Shown piece after piece: positions 1 to 9,151 of a stretch of 64,000 bases of DNA. This stretch comes from Maribellus maritimus. Lineage in GTDB: Bacteria; Bacteroidota; Bacteroidia; Bacteroidales; Prolixibacteraceae. The notes under the pieces were generated by a model. It was not told the DNA's origin. It saw only the letters and a list, made by a program, of their open reading frames with translations, and searched no databases. How positions within the stretch are numbered: the stretch's first letter is position 1; each line of letters opens with the position of its first letter. Both the position numbers and the translations under genes were made by a program. The stretch is taken from positions 62,001-126,000 of the forward strand of contig NZ_JAIKLE010000016.1 in the NCBI RefSeq assembly GCF_022267315.1. Direction: 5' to 3'.

Positions 1-398
1 TACTCCTCAAAATAAACCTCCGGTGAAAGCTCAAACAAAAATGAAAAACGTTTAAACGACTGAATAGGGAAAACTTCTAAAGCCACAGGAACACTGAGCC
101 ATGCATCTCCTTCATACGGATCAATACCCAACCCTATCCCGGCATGAAACTGGTGAAAATCTCCGGCTTTAAAATGATAAAAACAATCCAACTCCAGATC
201 AACATGTTTGAGCATTCCACGGTTGGGAAAAGTCTTTATTTCCGCACTGATTTTTTCATGTATCGGAGCAGATACTCCTAAAACATAGGTTGAATAACTG
301 GTTACTTTTACCTGAGAAAATAACGATATCGAAAATGATAAAAACAATAGAGTAAAAAATACTTTGCCGACATTCAAAAATAATTTTCCTGATTTCAT
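1..398 (-). CDS. Partial outer-membrane beta-barrel-like protein (C-terminus outside window)
   Basis: An open frame starts at the ATG at 398 and runs off the left edge, so about 132 N-terminal residues are visible. It begins with a basic n-region and a hydrophobic stretch ending near residue 29 (SLFSQ), which reads as a Sec signal peptide. The mature part alternates polar and aromatic residues in short strands (for example DLELDCFYHF and FHAGIGLGID), typical of small Bacteroidota outer-membrane barrels. No family could be named. The exported barrel assignment is an inference from composition and the signal peptide. It diverges from the gene at 622. Confidence 0.6.
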   Translation of the reverse strand, partial: MKSGKLFLNVGKVFFTLLFLSFSISLFSQVKVTSYSTYVLGVSAPIHEKISAEIKTFPNRGMLKHVDLELDCFYHFKAGDFHQFHAGIGLGIDPYEGDAWLSVPVALEVFPIQSFKRFSFLFELSPEVYFEE

Positions 399-621
399 TT
401 GTATTGAGAGCTTTTTATTTAAGATTCTAAAGTTAGAAATATAACTTCAATCCCCGGAAACAACATATATATTACAAAACATCTCCGCCTGAATCAATAA
501 TATGAAAAGCCGATAACGAAAGTTTACAAAAATTAACATTTTGGGTGTTTTTTGGATACGATTTGAGTTTACAGCCACAAATTATTTTCCTAAATTGCAT
601 CTCCTTAAAGAAAAAGTTGAG

Positions 622-1122
622 ATGGACAAGTTGCAGTGGACAAAAGAAATTTTTGGTTCGAAACTGGAATTAAAAAGAGGGAACGAACAGATCGGGAAAA
701 TTCAGTGGGAGAATATGTTGAGCTCAAAAGCACAAGCCTTGATAAACGGAAAACTTTTTACACTAAACCGTGAATTTTTCCTGTCGAAACTAGAAATTTA
801 CGATGCCAACGATCAGTCGTTACTGGCTACGGTTATGGTTAATTTGTTTAACCCGAAAAGTGACGTTGTAATTAACGGAAAACGTTTCGAATTGGAAATA
901 AACAACTTTTGGCAATCGCAGTGGTCGTGGAAATTTAACGGAGAAGAAATCATCAAATACAGTTCAAACGAATTTATCACAAAAGACAAAGGCGAAGTTG
1001 AAATTAATTCTCCTATGAATGAGGAAGTTGATATCCTTATCCTTCTCGGCTTATTTGTACGGAACCAGTTTGTGCTTTTTATGCTTTTGATTTTATTGAT
1101 TGTATTTTTTGTCATCATATAG
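622..1122 (+). CDS. Hypothetical protein, tubby/LURP-one-like fold with C-terminal membrane anchor
   Basis: 166 residues from the ATG at 622; the frame opens upstream at a TTG (541), but those 27 residues look like untranslated leader. A TAAATTG box at about 591-597 resembles the Bacteroidota -7 element and would put transcription start just before 622. The body is repeated short beta-hairpins with recurring ING-K motifs (ALINGKLF, VVINGKRF) and W/F-rich strands. This is reminiscent of tubby C-terminal-like (LURP-one) domains. Residues of about 145-166 form one very hydrophobic helix, suggesting a tail-anchored membrane protein. The fold call is weak and no function is claimed. Confidence 0.6.
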   Translation: MDKLQWTKEIFGSKLELKRGNEQIGKIQWENMLSSKAQALINGKLFTLNREFFLSKLEIYDANDQSLLATVMVNLFNPKSDVVINGKRFELEINNFWQSQWSWKFNGEEIIKYSSNEFITKDKGEVEINSPMNEEVDILILLGLFVRNQFVLFMLLILLIVFFVII

Positions 1123-1218
1123 AAACAGACGAATCCGGGTACAATTTTCTCACATATTTTTATACTGTTTCCCCATACAATTTAGTTGAATTGTTTCGTT
1201 TGATTTGAAAAGCAGATC

Positions 1219-2667
1219 ATGAAAAAAATTATACACTTCATCTTTCTAATCTTTTCAGGCGTTCTTATTTTTTCCTGTAATGAAGAGGCAATCACTACAA
1301 ACCCAAATGTAAAACTGGAGTTTTCCACTGATACAGTTTCATTTGACACTGTTTTTACAACAATAGGTTCAACCACCAAATCTTTCAGAGTAAAAAACCC
1401 TGAAAACAATTCGGTAAACATTTCAAACGTCAGGCTTGCCGGAGGCGACAATTCCCCCTTCCGGCTGAATATCAACGGAGTGCAAACCAACAACGGTGAT
1501 AATTTTACTATTTACGGAAAGGACAGCATGTATATCTTTGTAGAAGTAACAGTTGACCCTACCGGGCAGGATTTGCCGATGGTTGTGCACGATTCCATCG
1601 TATTTAGTTTAAACGGCAACACACAGGATGTTGATTTAATTGCTTTTGGACAAGACTTTCATCTTTTTGATGGTGAAACAATCAAATCGCAGCATTGGGC
1701 AAATGACAAACCTTATTTAATTTACAATTCGGTTCTTGTAGATTCGATGGAAACACTTACAATTGATGCCGGGTGCCGAATACATTTCCATGAGGGGTCG
1801 AGTCTGTTTGTTCAGGGAACTTTGCTCGTAAACGGAACTACTGGTGAACCTGTAAATTTTTTGGGCGACAGGCTCGAAGAAATATACAAAAATATTCCGG
1901 GGCAATGGGGCGCTTATACTACGCTTAGCAGCGGAAGTATTTATGTTTTTGGCGGGTTACATTTTCTTGCCGGAAGTACAAACAATCATATTAATCATGC
2001 AAACATCAAAAATGCAGAAAAAGGTATACAGGTCGACACGCTGGGTGCTTCAGATAATCCTGTGTTGACTTTACAAAACTCAGTAATCGAAAACATGACA
2101 CTAAACTGTCTGGATGCGCGAACAACTTTTGTAAAAGCTTCAAACTGTATTTTTGCCAACAGCGGTTCATATACTGTTGCACTTCGATTTGGCGGCCATT
2201 ATGAATTTAACCACAACACAATAGCAAACTACTACACCGGTAGTACCCGAACGGTTCCGGCACTCTTTTTAAACAATTACTATAAAATTGACGAACAAAC
2301 TTTTGGTTTTGATCTGAATGCAGAGTTTAACAACTGTATTGTTTATGGAAGTGGAAATAACGAAGTTTCATATAGCATGGCAGAGAGTAGCCCGTTTATC
2401 GTAAATTTTAATACCTGTTTACTCAACTCTCTTTTTAATACCGTTGAAAACGATATGGTTTTTACAAATTCTCTGTTTAATAAAGACCCTCTGTTTGAAG
2501 ATCCATACGATTATAACTATGCCATTGATTCATTATCTCCTGCCAGAGATATCGGAAATTCCGACATTGCCAATCTTTTTCCTTTCGACTTAAACGACAA
2601 CTCTCGTCTTGCCGATGATGGCCCGGATTTGGGTGCGCTGGAGTGGGTCGTAAAGGAAGAGGAATAA
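1219..2667 (+). CDS. Surface lipoprotein with right-handed beta-helix-like repeats
   Basis: 482 residues. The N-terminus is a lipoprotein signal with lipobox LIFSC (Cys about 20), followed by acidic residues. This is compatible with outer-membrane or surface anchoring in Bacteroidota. Residues of about 30-140 look like an immunoglobulin-like beta domain (SFDTVFTTIGS, KSFRVKNP). From about 170 onward there are irregular repeats rich in N, G and hydrophobic residues (NHINHANIKNAEKGI, LQNSVIENMTL, FNHNTIANY), typical of parallel beta-helix (pectate-lyase-like) lipoproteins. The end (SPARDIGN, DLNDNSR, PDLGALEW) matches the usual C-terminus of such proteins. Ligand or enzymatic activity cannot be told. 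Confidence 0.75.
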   Translation: MKKIIHFIFLIFSGVLIFSCNEEAITTNPNVKLEFSTDTVSFDTVFTTIGSTTKSFRVKNPENNSVNISNVRLAGGDNSPFRLNINGVQTNNGDNFTIYGKDSMYIFVEVTVDPTGQDLPMVVHDSIVFSLNGNTQDVDLIAFGQDFHLFDGETIKSQHWANDKPYLIYNSVLVDSMETLTIDAGCRIHFHEGSSLFVQGTLLVNGTTGEPVNFLGDRLEEIYKNIPGQWGAYTTLSSGSIYVFGGLHFLAGSTNNHINHANIKNAEKGIQVDTLGASDNPVLTLQNSVIENMTLNCLDARTTFVKASNCIFANSGSYTVALRFGGHYEFNHNTIANYYTGSTRTVPALFLNNYYKIDEQTFGFDLNAEFNNCIVYGSGNNEVSYSMAESSPFIVNFNTCLLNSLFNTVENDMVFTNSLFNKDPLFEDPYDYNYAIDSLSPARDIGNSDIANLFPFDLNDNSRLADDGPDLGALEWVVKEEE

Positions 2668-2669
2668 AA

Positions 2670-2697
2670 AAACCGCTCTTGCGTACAAAAGCGGTTT
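2670..2697. terminator. Bidirectional intrinsic terminator between convergent genes
   Basis: An eight-base stem AAACCGCT / AGCGGTTT around a 12-base loop starts 3 bases after the stop of the lipoprotein gene. The minus-strand reading is followed by a run of T, so it can serve the convergent acetyltransferase transcript as well. Confidence 0.7.
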
Positions 2698-2708
2698 ATA
2701 TATGTTGA

Positions 2709-2747
2709 GTAAGCGCCTACCCGATTTAACCCGGCAAGGCAACTTAC
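2709..2747. repeat. Imperfect inverted repeat of unknown role
   Basis: GTAAG(C)GCCT pairs with AGGC(AA)CTTAC around an 18-base, C-rich loop. A second imperfect hairpin (AAGCACCAAC / GTTGATGCTT) follows at 2753-2776. Both lie in the 122-base gap between convergent genes. They may be 3' end structures of the metG-acetyltransferase transcript, or part of a small RNA. No RNA family is recognised. Confidence 0.35.
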
Positions 2748-2789
2748 GGAAAAGCACCAACAAGAGTTGATGCTTGTTACTCTTTGTTT

Positions 2790-3245
2790 CTATAGATGTT
2801 TTTCAAAACAAACACTATTTTGCATTGTAGCATATTGACCAAAATTCGGAATTTGCCGGTAGCCATTCTTTTTATAAAGTCTTACCGCTTCCGGTTGTCT
2901 TTTCCCTGTTTCAAGAATACACTTCGAAAATGCAAGCTCCTTTGCCCATTCTTCCAACTCCGCTAAAACGAGTGAAGCGATTCCTCTCCCCCGGTATGCC
3001 TCGTGTGTAAACATTCGTTTGACCTCCATCGTGTCCTTATCATACTTTTTAACCGCCCCACAGGCAACAGGGATTCCATCATCGTAGGCGACTACCACAT
3101 ATTTTATTTTATCAATTTTATTAAACTGATTATAAAAATCATGCTCACGTCCATCCAAAACTGAAAGCAAAGCATCCAAAGAGGAAACCAAATCGATAAA
3201 ATCCTTATCCCCTGAATTGGTTCTTTGTGCAGTTATCATTCCCAA
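2790..3245 (-). CDS. GNAT family N-acetyltransferase
   Basis: 151 residues, normal length for a single-domain GNAT enzyme that moves an acetyl group from acetyl-CoA to an amine. The acetyl-CoA pyrophosphate-binding motif A is visible as RGRGIASLVL after the strand MEVKRMFTHEAYR, and LYKKNGYRQI is the usual C-terminal motif. The preceding strand YVVVAYDDGIPVACGAVKKY is also typical. The substrate cannot be deduced. It lies 27 bases downstream of metG on the same strand and is probably co-transcribed with it. Confidence 0.9.
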   Translation of the reverse strand: MGMITAQRTNSGDKDFIDLVSSLDALLSVLDGREHDFYNQFNKIDKIKYVVVAYDDGIPVACGAVKKYDKDTMEVKRMFTHEAYRGRGIASLVLAELEEWAKELAFSKCILETGKRQPEAVRLYKKNGYRQIPNFGQYATMQNSVCFEKHL

Positions 3246-3272
3246 ATATTAAAAAGCTCCCTCACTCCAAGG

Positions 3273-5306
3273 CTAACGAATCTCTGAACCACTTTTTACC
3301 TTTTTGTCAGGTTCCACAATCGACAATGAACCATCTGCATTTTCGGCACACAAAATCATTCCCTGCGATTCAATGCCCCGAAGTTTTTTGGGTTCCAGAT
3401 TCACCAGGATTGACACCTGTTTCCCAATCAAATCTTCTGGTTTATAATATTCAGCAATTCCCGAAACCACCGTGCGTTTATCAAAACCAGTATCGATTTT
3501 CAACTTCAAAAGCTTTTTGGTCTTTGCCACTTTTTCAGCTTCCAAAACGGTTCCAACGCGGATATCTATTTTCCCGAAATCATCAAACTCAATACTATCT
3601 TTTGCAGGTTTTGCTTTTGCCTCGGCTAATTCGTTGGCTTTTTTGGTATCCATCAATTTTTTAAGCTGAAGTTCAATTATGCTGTCTTCAATTTTTTCAA
3701 AAAGTAATTCCGGTTTATTGAGTTTGTGGCCTTCCGGAATCAGATTTGTCCAGCCAAGTTTATTCCAGTCTTGTTTTGTAAAATTCAGAAAACCACGCAG
3801 TCTCTCCATACTAAATGGGAGGAATGGCTCTAAACAAATCGTTAGATTTGCGGAAATCTGCAAACAAATATTCAGGATGGTTTTAACACGTTCAACATCC
3901 GTTTTATAAACTTTCCACGGTTCCTCATCGGCCAGATATTTGTTCCCTAAACGGGCTAAATCCATTGCATTCTTTAGCGCTTCACGAATCCGGAAACTGT
4001 CAAGACTTTTTTCAACTTCAGCTTTTATTGCTGAAATAGATTTGAGAGTCTCTTTATCGTAATTTGTCAGTTCGCCCGGAGCAGGTACTTCTCCGTCAAA
4101 ATACTTATGTGTAAGAACCAGTGCACGGTTCACAAAATTTCCAAGAATAGCAACCAACTCATTGTTATTCCGGGTCTGAAAATCTTTCCAGGTAAAGTCA
4201 TTGTCTTTTGTTTCGGGCGCATTTGCGGTAAGAACATATTTTAGCACGTCTTCTTTTCCCGGAAATTCCTCCAGATATTCGTGCAACCAAACCGCCCAGT
4301 TTCTGGAAGTTGAGATTTTATCGTTTTCAAGATTTAGAAATTCATTGGCCGGCACGTTTTCCGGGAGGTTAAAAGTTCCCTCAGCTTTTAACATCGTCGG
4401 AAAAATAATACAATGAAATACGATGTTATCTTTCCCGATAAAATGCAACATTCGTGTTTCAGGGTCTTTCCAGTATGTTTCCCACTTCGGTGTTAATTCT
4501 TTGGTAGCCGAAATGTAGCCAATTGGTGCATCAAACCAAACATACAACACTTTTCCTTCCACTCCTTCCACGGGTACCGGCACCCCCCAATTAAGGTCGC
4601 GTGTAACGGCTCGTGGCTGCAAACCGCTGTCAATCCACGACTTTACCTGACCATATACATTGGGTTTCCATTCTTTATGCCCTTCCAAAATCCATTCTTT
4701 TAGCCAGGTCTCATACTGGTCAAGCGGTAAATACCAGTGTTTGGTCTCCTTCAAAACCGGCTGGTTTCCGCTAATCATTGAAGTTGGGTTTATCAGCTCT
4801 GTAGGGCTGAGCGAGGTTCCACAGCTTTCACACTGGTCGCCGTAAGCTTTCTCAAAACCGCATTTCGGACAGGTACCGATAATATAACGATCGGCCAAAA
4901 ACTGATTATTCTCCTCATCGTAATATTGTTCCGAAGTCTTTTCAATAAACTTCCCTGTATCGTACAGTTTTTTAAAAAATTCAGCAGCTGTTTCGTGGTG
5001 AGTTTTAGAACTGGTGCGGGAATACACATCAAACGAAATCCCAAATTTCTGAAACGATTCTTTTATGATGTTATGATATCTGTCAACAATATCCTGCGGA
5101 GTTACTCCTTCATTTTTTGCTTTCAAAGTAATAGGTACACCATGCTCATCCGACCCGCCAATCATCAATACATCTTCATTTTTTAAACGAAGGTAACGGG
5201 CATAAATATCAGCCGGAACATAAACACCGGCCAGATGACCAATATGAATGGGCCCATTAGCATAAGGCAACGCGGTTGTAATCAGTGTACGCTTAAAGTC
5301 TGTCAT
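3273..5306 (-). CDS. metG: Methionyl-tRNA synthetase
   Basis: 677 residues. It charges tRNA-Met with methionine in the cytoplasm. HIGH is at residues 21-24 (PIHIGH). A Cys-rich zinc knuckle follows at about 145-165 (CPKCGF...CESCG). The KMSKS signature appears near residue 330 in the variant form KISTS. The C-terminal ~105 residues (from about [11 protein letters not shown]) are the OB-fold tRNA-binding domain found fused to many bacterial MetRS proteins, which supports a homodimeric enzyme. A TATCTTTG promoter box lies 34 bases upstream. A GNAT gene follows. Confidence 0.97.
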   Translation of the reverse strand: MTDFKRTLITTALPYANGPIHIGHLAGVYVPADIYARYLRLKNEDVLMIGGSDEHGVPITLKAKNEGVTPQDIVDRYHNIIKESFQKFGISFDVYSRTSSKTHHETAAEFFKKLYDTGKFIEKTSEQYYDEENNQFLADRYIIGTCPKCGFEKAYGDQCESCGTSLSPTELINPTSMISGNQPVLKETKHWYLPLDQYETWLKEWILEGHKEWKPNVYGQVKSWIDSGLQPRAVTRDLNWGVPVPVEGVEGKVLYVWFDAPIGYISATKELTPKWETYWKDPETRMLHFIGKDNIVFHCIIFPTMLKAEGTFNLPENVPANEFLNLENDKISTSRNWAVWLHEYLEEFPGKEDVLKYVLTANAPETKDNDFTWKDFQTRNNNELVAILGNFVNRALVLTHKYFDGEVPAPGELTNYDKETLKSISAIKAEVEKSLDSFRIREALKNAMDLARLGNKYLADEEPWKVYKTDVERVKTILNICLQISANLTICLEPFLPFSMERLRGFLNFTKQDWNKLGWTNLIPEGHKLNKPELLFEKIEDSIIELQLKKLMDTKKANELAEAKAKPAKDSIEFDDFGKIDIRVGTVLEAEKVAKTKKLLKLKIDTGFDKRTVVSGIAEYYKPEDLIGKQVSILVNLEPKKLRGIESQGMILCAENADGSLSIVEPDKKVKSGSEIR

Positions 5307-5339
5307 TTTTGAAAAGCTTTAAAATTTCGTTTTGGGCAA

Positions 5340-5347
5340 CAAAGATA
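5340..5347 (-). promoter_or_regulatory. Bacteroidota-type -7 element for metG
   Basis: The minus strand reads TATCTTTG, a full match to the TAnnTTTG consensus. It is placed to start transcription about 27 bases before the metG ATG. I see no convincing -33 TTTG at the standard spacing. Confidence 0.5.
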
Positions 5348-5400
5348 GTGGAAATTTCTTGTGGTTACTTTTATAAATGAGTCTGATTCTTTTAATTCCT

Positions 5401-7002
5401 TTAATAAATACTTGTGTCAAACAGTGAAGTTTTTTCAGCAGTCGTTTCTTCAGTTGGCTGAATAATATAAAATTCGTCTGTTGTTTCCTTAAAAACTCTT
5501 CCTTCCGGACCACTTGATGCCCAACCAAAAGCAGAGGCCCCATCTGCTCCACAATACCCTCTTTTACCGCTGGGGTCTCCGAACCCGCCTCTTCCACCGG
5601 TACCACCTAGACCACCACTGCCATTAGCGCCACCGGAACCGCCATTATTTATCGCAGTAAATAAGTTTTCGAATACCCATCCGTCTTCGCTAAAATAAAA
5701 GTAGACATCTCCGCCAGCACCACCGGAACCGCCAAAACCACCACCTCCTCCATTGCCTCCATTGCCTCCGTTTCCCCCCGGTTCTCTGTTTTCCACAGTT
5801 ATAACATGCCTTTCAACAACTTCAACATAGTAAACTTCATCAACCATCACCGTTTTTTCCACTTCTATTACATTGCCATCTTTGTCCTTTGTTCTCGTTT
5901 TAACTGTTTTTGCGACTTTCCTGGTACGAGGCTTTTTTACTTTTTGTTCCACGGTTTTATATGAAAACCACACATCCCCGTCAACACCTGTACCACCCTC
6001 ACCTCCATCGCCACCGTTTCCTCCTCTGCCACCATCTCCGCCAACAGAAGAAACTGTAAAACTTCCGCCATCAGGGTTGATAAGATATCGAAATTCCTCT
6101 CCCGACTCAAAATTCTCCACAAATACGTAGAGCAAATAACCATTTATTATCGAATCCATATAAAGATCAGCCCAAACGCCAATATCCGGTCCCTTGTAAC
6201 CCGACTCGCCGTTTTGGCCAAATTCCCCGCTCATCCCATTCCTTCCTCTTCCTCCATCTATTCCGTCACTTCCCGACATTCCTGAAAAACCCCATTGCCC
6301 TTTAAAATTCAATTTATAATGATGTTTATAGTCGAGCTTTATATTAAAAGTATCAGCTACCGACTCATTCCGCAACGACTGTACAATAAGTCCGGCCAAG
6401 TGGTTCTCAATATTCATAAAATCAGGATCAATTCTGAATTTCCCATTGATAAAACTACCACCAAACGCTGTAAATTGATATCTTTCAGCTTCCGTATTTT
6501 TGGCCAGCTTTTTTAAAACCCTTATTTTCCCATTGTCGAATTTTGAAACAATTTCCCCCTTAAGAACACTCCCTGGCGCTTTATCAAAATTACCAACAGG
6601 GCGAAACACCACCTCCGTTTCATAGTTAAGCGGAATCAAAATCTGTTGTATAAGTTTTGGGCGTCTTTTTGGAAAAACCTTTATTTCTACATACTTACCT
6701 TTTGAAGGCATCAATCGTTCATTTACGGTAATTTTACCCGATGAAAATGTTCCCCCCGTGACTTCAACTTCATAATGCCACCAAAACACAAAACCACCTT
6801 GCATCCCAAGTGTTTTTCTCACTTTCCCTTTTCGGTGATATGAAGTTACACCGAGATCAAACGATTCACCGGGGAGAATAAGTTGATCTGTATCAATTTC
6901 TATTTGAATGGAGTCGGGTTTAAAGAAAATTCCGGAAGCTTTGTTCGCAAAACTTGTTGTTAGCAAAAAAGCCAAAAATGATATTGCGAATTTTGTTTTC
7001 AT
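5401..7002 (-). CDS. Secreted glycine-rich protein with collagen-like and GGxGG repeats
   Basis: 533 residues from the ATG at 7002, which gives a clean signal peptide (MKTKFAISFLAFLLTTSFA). An in-frame start 45 bases upstream would add a non-signal-like extension. Residues of about 20-240 form a beta-rich region (SFDLGVTSYHRKGKV). Next comes a short Gly-X-Y collagen-like run (GFSGMSGSDGIDGGRGRNG), then two blocks of GGDGG/GGNGG repeats. The blocks are separated by a Lys/Val/Thr-rich segment that includes KTVKTRTKDKDGN. The C-terminus is another Gly-rich block (GGSGGANGSGG). The repeats suggest an extended, flexible secreted or surface protein. No family is recognised, and no sorting domain is obvious at the end. 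Confidence 0.75.
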   Translation of the reverse strand: MKTKFAISFLAFLLTTSFANKASGIFFKPDSIQIEIDTDQLILPGESFDLGVTSYHRKGKVRKTLGMQGGFVFWWHYEVEVTGGTFSSGKITVNERLMPSKGKYVEIKVFPKRRPKLIQQILIPLNYETEVVFRPVGNFDKAPGSVLKGEIVSKFDNGKIRVLKKLAKNTEAERYQFTAFGGSFINGKFRIDPDFMNIENHLAGLIVQSLRNESVADTFNIKLDYKHHYKLNFKGQWGFSGMSGSDGIDGGRGRNGMSGEFGQNGESGYKGPDIGVWADLYMDSIINGYLLYVFVENFESGEEFRYLINPDGGSFTVSSVGGDGGRGGNGGDGGEGGTGVDGDVWFSYKTVEQKVKKPRTRKVAKTVKTRTKDKDGNVIEVEKTVMVDEVYYVEVVERHVITVENREPGGNGGNGGNGGGGGFGGSGGAGGDVYFYFSEDGWVFENLFTAINNGGSGGANGSGGLGGTGGRGGFGDPSGKRGYCGADGASAFGWASSGPEGRVFKETTDEFYIIQPTEETTAEKTSLFDTSIY

Positions 7003-7080
7003 CCTGTTTTGTTTACATAACTTATTTTGAGAATTACCAAAAACCATTCCGATGTTTTCAATTTTTTCAATCTATTGGCG

Positions 7081-7088
7081 TACCTTCG
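7081..7088 (+). promoter_or_regulatory. Putative -7 element for the HAD phosphatase operon
   Basis: TACCTTCG closely resembles TAnnTTTG (one mismatch) and lies 16 bases upstream of the ATG at 7104, in the divergent gap with the glycine-rich protein gene. Confidence 0.4.
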
Positions 7089-7103
7089 TATTTTTAAAAA
7101 CAT

Positions 7104-7757
7104 ATGGCAAACTTTTCACACATTATTTTCGACCTCGACGGCACACTAACGGACAATACCCGCGGTATACGTAACTCATTGTTGTATGCTTTGGAGCACA
7201 TGCAGATACATGGTTATTCAGAAGATGTACTTGATAAATTTATCGGTCCGCCTTTACAATGGGGATTTAGCCAGCTGTTTGGATTAAACGAAAGAAACAC
7301 AAAACTGGCAGTTGAATATTTTCGCGATTATTACAGTGAAAACGGCTGGCACGAGAATGAACCATATCCGGGCATTTATCAGTTGCTGGAAGATTTGCAC
7401 TTTGCCGGTGTTAAAATGTATGTGGCAACCTCGAAGCTTGAAAAATTTGCCCAACAAATCATCGAGCATTTCGAATTCGACAAATATATAATTCAGCTGA
7501 AAGGTGCAGATTACGGCGGGCACAGCGCGAACAAAACATCAATCATCTCTGACATTTTAACGGTACACCGGATTAAACCTTTCCTAAATGTTGCAATGGT
7601 TGGCGACACGGTTTATGACATTGAAGGAGGGAAAGCAAAGGGACTTACAACGGTTGCTGTAGCTTATGGTTTTGGCAAAGACGAAGATTTAAAAAATGCC
7701 AATCCCGATTACTATGTTGAAACCGTTGAAGAGTTGTACGAGGTTTTGATGGGGTAA
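7104..7757 (+). CDS. HAD-superfamily hydrolase, phosphoglycolate phosphatase-like
   Basis: 217 residues. The HAD motif I FDLDGTLTDN (residues 9-18) supplies the nucleophile and acid/base aspartates. An alpha-helical cap of the subfamily IA type follows (NSLLYALEHM). Motif II is VATSK, motif III lies around SANKTSI, and motif IV is MVGDTVYDIEGGK. The closest general family is Gph/PpaX-like phosphatases, which act on small phosphate esters or pyrophosphate. The true substrate cannot be read from sequence. It begins a plus-strand run of short-spaced genes that continues to 10800. Confidence 0.9.
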   Translation: MANFSHIIFDLDGTLTDNTRGIRNSLLYALEHMQIHGYSEDVLDKFIGPPLQWGFSQLFGLNERNTKLAVEYFRDYYSENGWHENEPYPGIYQLLEDLHFAGVKMYVATSKLEKFAQQIIEHFEFDKYIIQLKGADYGGHSANKTSIISDILTVHRIKPFLNVAMVGDTVYDIEGGKAKGLTTVAVAYGFGKDEDLKNANPDYYVETVEELYEVLMG

Positions 7758-7808
7758 ATTTCATTTCGGCATTTCAATTTTGTAACTTTCCTTTTTTCTC
7801 GAAAACCA

Positions 7809-8714
7809 ATGAAAACACCACCCTACATAAAACCCGGTTCAAAAATCCGGATAGTTTCACCGGCCGGTAAAATCGATAAAAAATATGTGCTCCCCGCTGT
7901 TGAATGGTTTCAAAAACAAGGGTATAAAGTTGAAATTGGAGAACATGCTTTTTCCCAACATTTTCAGTTCGCGGGAACGGATTCACAACGTTTGGAGGAT
8001 TTGCAAAATGCTTTTGATGATGCGGAAACCGACGTAGTGTTGTGTTCCCGCGGTGGCTACGGGACAGTAAGGATTATTGACAAACTAAATTTTGAAAGTT
8101 TTCAGAAAAAACCCAAGTGGCTGGTAGGTTTTAGCGATATTACGATTTTACATTCCTGCCTTAATAAATCAGGTTTTGCAACGATACACGGAGCAATGCC
8201 GCGTTACTATTTTGATGAAAACGGAGAACCTGCCGCAAATCTGAATTCGCTCATAAAAATCCTGTCAGGTAAAAAAGTTGCATACTCATTCAAAAACGGG
8301 GAACATAACAAGGGAGGAAAAGTTGAAGCAGAATTGGTCGGAGGAAACCTTTCGATTATTTCCAGCTTACAGGGTACGAAATATGAATTGGAAACCGATG
8401 GCAAAATTCTTTTCCTCGAAGACATTGATGAATTTTTATATCACTCCGACCGGATGATGCACCAACTTAAGCTCGCAGGTAAACTGGACAACCTCATCGG
8501 TCTGATTCTGGGAGATTTTACGGATATGAAAGATAACGAATCGCCATTTGGAAAAAATATTTATGAAATTATATCGGAAACTGTTCAGGAATTTGAATAT
8601 CCTGTTGCATTTGGATTTCAAGCGGGCCACGACAAAAAAAATCTGGCGCTCGCTTTTGGAAAAACCTGGCAACTTGACGTTTCTTCTGTAAATTCAACAT
8701 TAAAACTTCTTTAA
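7809..8714 (+). CDS. ldcA: Murein LD-carboxypeptidase / MccF-like peptidase (family S66)
   Basis: 301 residues, typical for S66. The family cleaves the L,D bond of the peptidoglycan tetrapeptide during murein recycling in the cytoplasm; relatives such as MccF act on microcin conjugates. Visible motifs are the N-terminal RIVSPAGK, the CSRGGYG loop (residues 79-85), and GFSD with the likely nucleophile Ser109. The acidic stretch FLEDIDE should hold the catalytic Glu, and QAGHDKKN the catalytic His. There is no signal peptide, as expected for LdcA. It is followed by yraN at a short gap. Confidence 0.9.
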   Translation: MKTPPYIKPGSKIRIVSPAGKIDKKYVLPAVEWFQKQGYKVEIGEHAFSQHFQFAGTDSQRLEDLQNAFDDAETDVVLCSRGGYGTVRIIDKLNFESFQKKPKWLVGFSDITILHSCLNKSGFATIHGAMPRYYFDENGEPAANLNSLIKILSGKKVAYSFKNGEHNKGGKVEAELVGGNLSIISSLQGTKYELETDGKILFLEDIDEFLYHSDRMMHQLKLAGKLDNLIGLILGDFTDMKDNESPFGKNIYEIISETVQEFEYPVAFGFQAGHDKKNLALAFGKTWQLDVSSVNSTLKLL

Positions 8715-8732
8715 ATACCCAAATTTGAACAA

Positions 8733-9095
8733 ATGGTCTCGCAACGTGAAATAGGAGAAAAAGCTGAAGGAATTGCAGAACAGCATTTAGCTAAACTCGG
8801 CTACACGATTTTGGATAAAAACTGGCATTACGGACATTTGGAACTTGATATTATTGCCCGCGATGGTGAACAGCTGGTTATTGTAGAAGTAAAATCGCGC
8901 AATGGCATCCGTTATGAACACCCTTCAGAAGCTGTTACCAACTCAAAAATGAAACGTATTGTTGAGGCCGCCGATGCATATATCCTCAAAAAAGATATTG
9001 ATTTGGAAACCCGCTTTGATGTTGTTACGATTATTTTCTTTAATCAGCGGTATGAGCTGGAACATTTTAAAGATGCTTTTTATCCTACGCTTTAA
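8733..9095 (+). CDS. YraN (UPF0102) family nuclease-fold protein
   Basis: 120 residues, the usual family length. The restriction-endonuclease-like core is clear: GHLELDIIARDG then LVIVEVKSRNG, giving the E...D...ExK catalytic pattern, with an N-terminal helix GEKAEGIAEQHLAKLGY. Family members are linked to DNA processing, but the physiological role is not settled. The gene is 18 bases after ldcA and likely in the same operon. Confidence 0.9.
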   Translation: MVSQREIGEKAEGIAEQHLAKLGYTILDKNWHYGHLELDIIARDGEQLVIVEVKSRNGIRYEHPSEAVTNSKMKRIVEAADAYILKKDIDLETRFDVVTIIFFNQRYELEHFKDAFYPTL

Positions 9096-9151
9096 ATTTT
9101 GATTTCAAAAGGAAAAAATTACTTTTAACCCGTAATTCTAATTTTACAAAC

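Noticed and set aside
541-621. Upstream TTG start for the tubby-like gene
   Set aside because: A better ATG at 622 follows a promoter-like box; the extra residues are not conserved-looking.
2700-2790. Possible SRP RNA or tmRNA
   Set aside because: The hairpin lacks the GGAA tetraloop with the conserved asymmetric loop of SRP RNA, and there is no tRNA-like end for tmRNA.
3227-5186. Several plus-strand ORFs of 60-145 codons
   Set aside because: They lie wholly inside metG on the opposite strand and have no motif or start context.
5873-6130. Proline-rich plus-strand ORF
   Set aside because: It is the antisense shadow of the Gly-rich repeats in the gene at 5401-7002; proline runs are the reverse complement of glycine codons.
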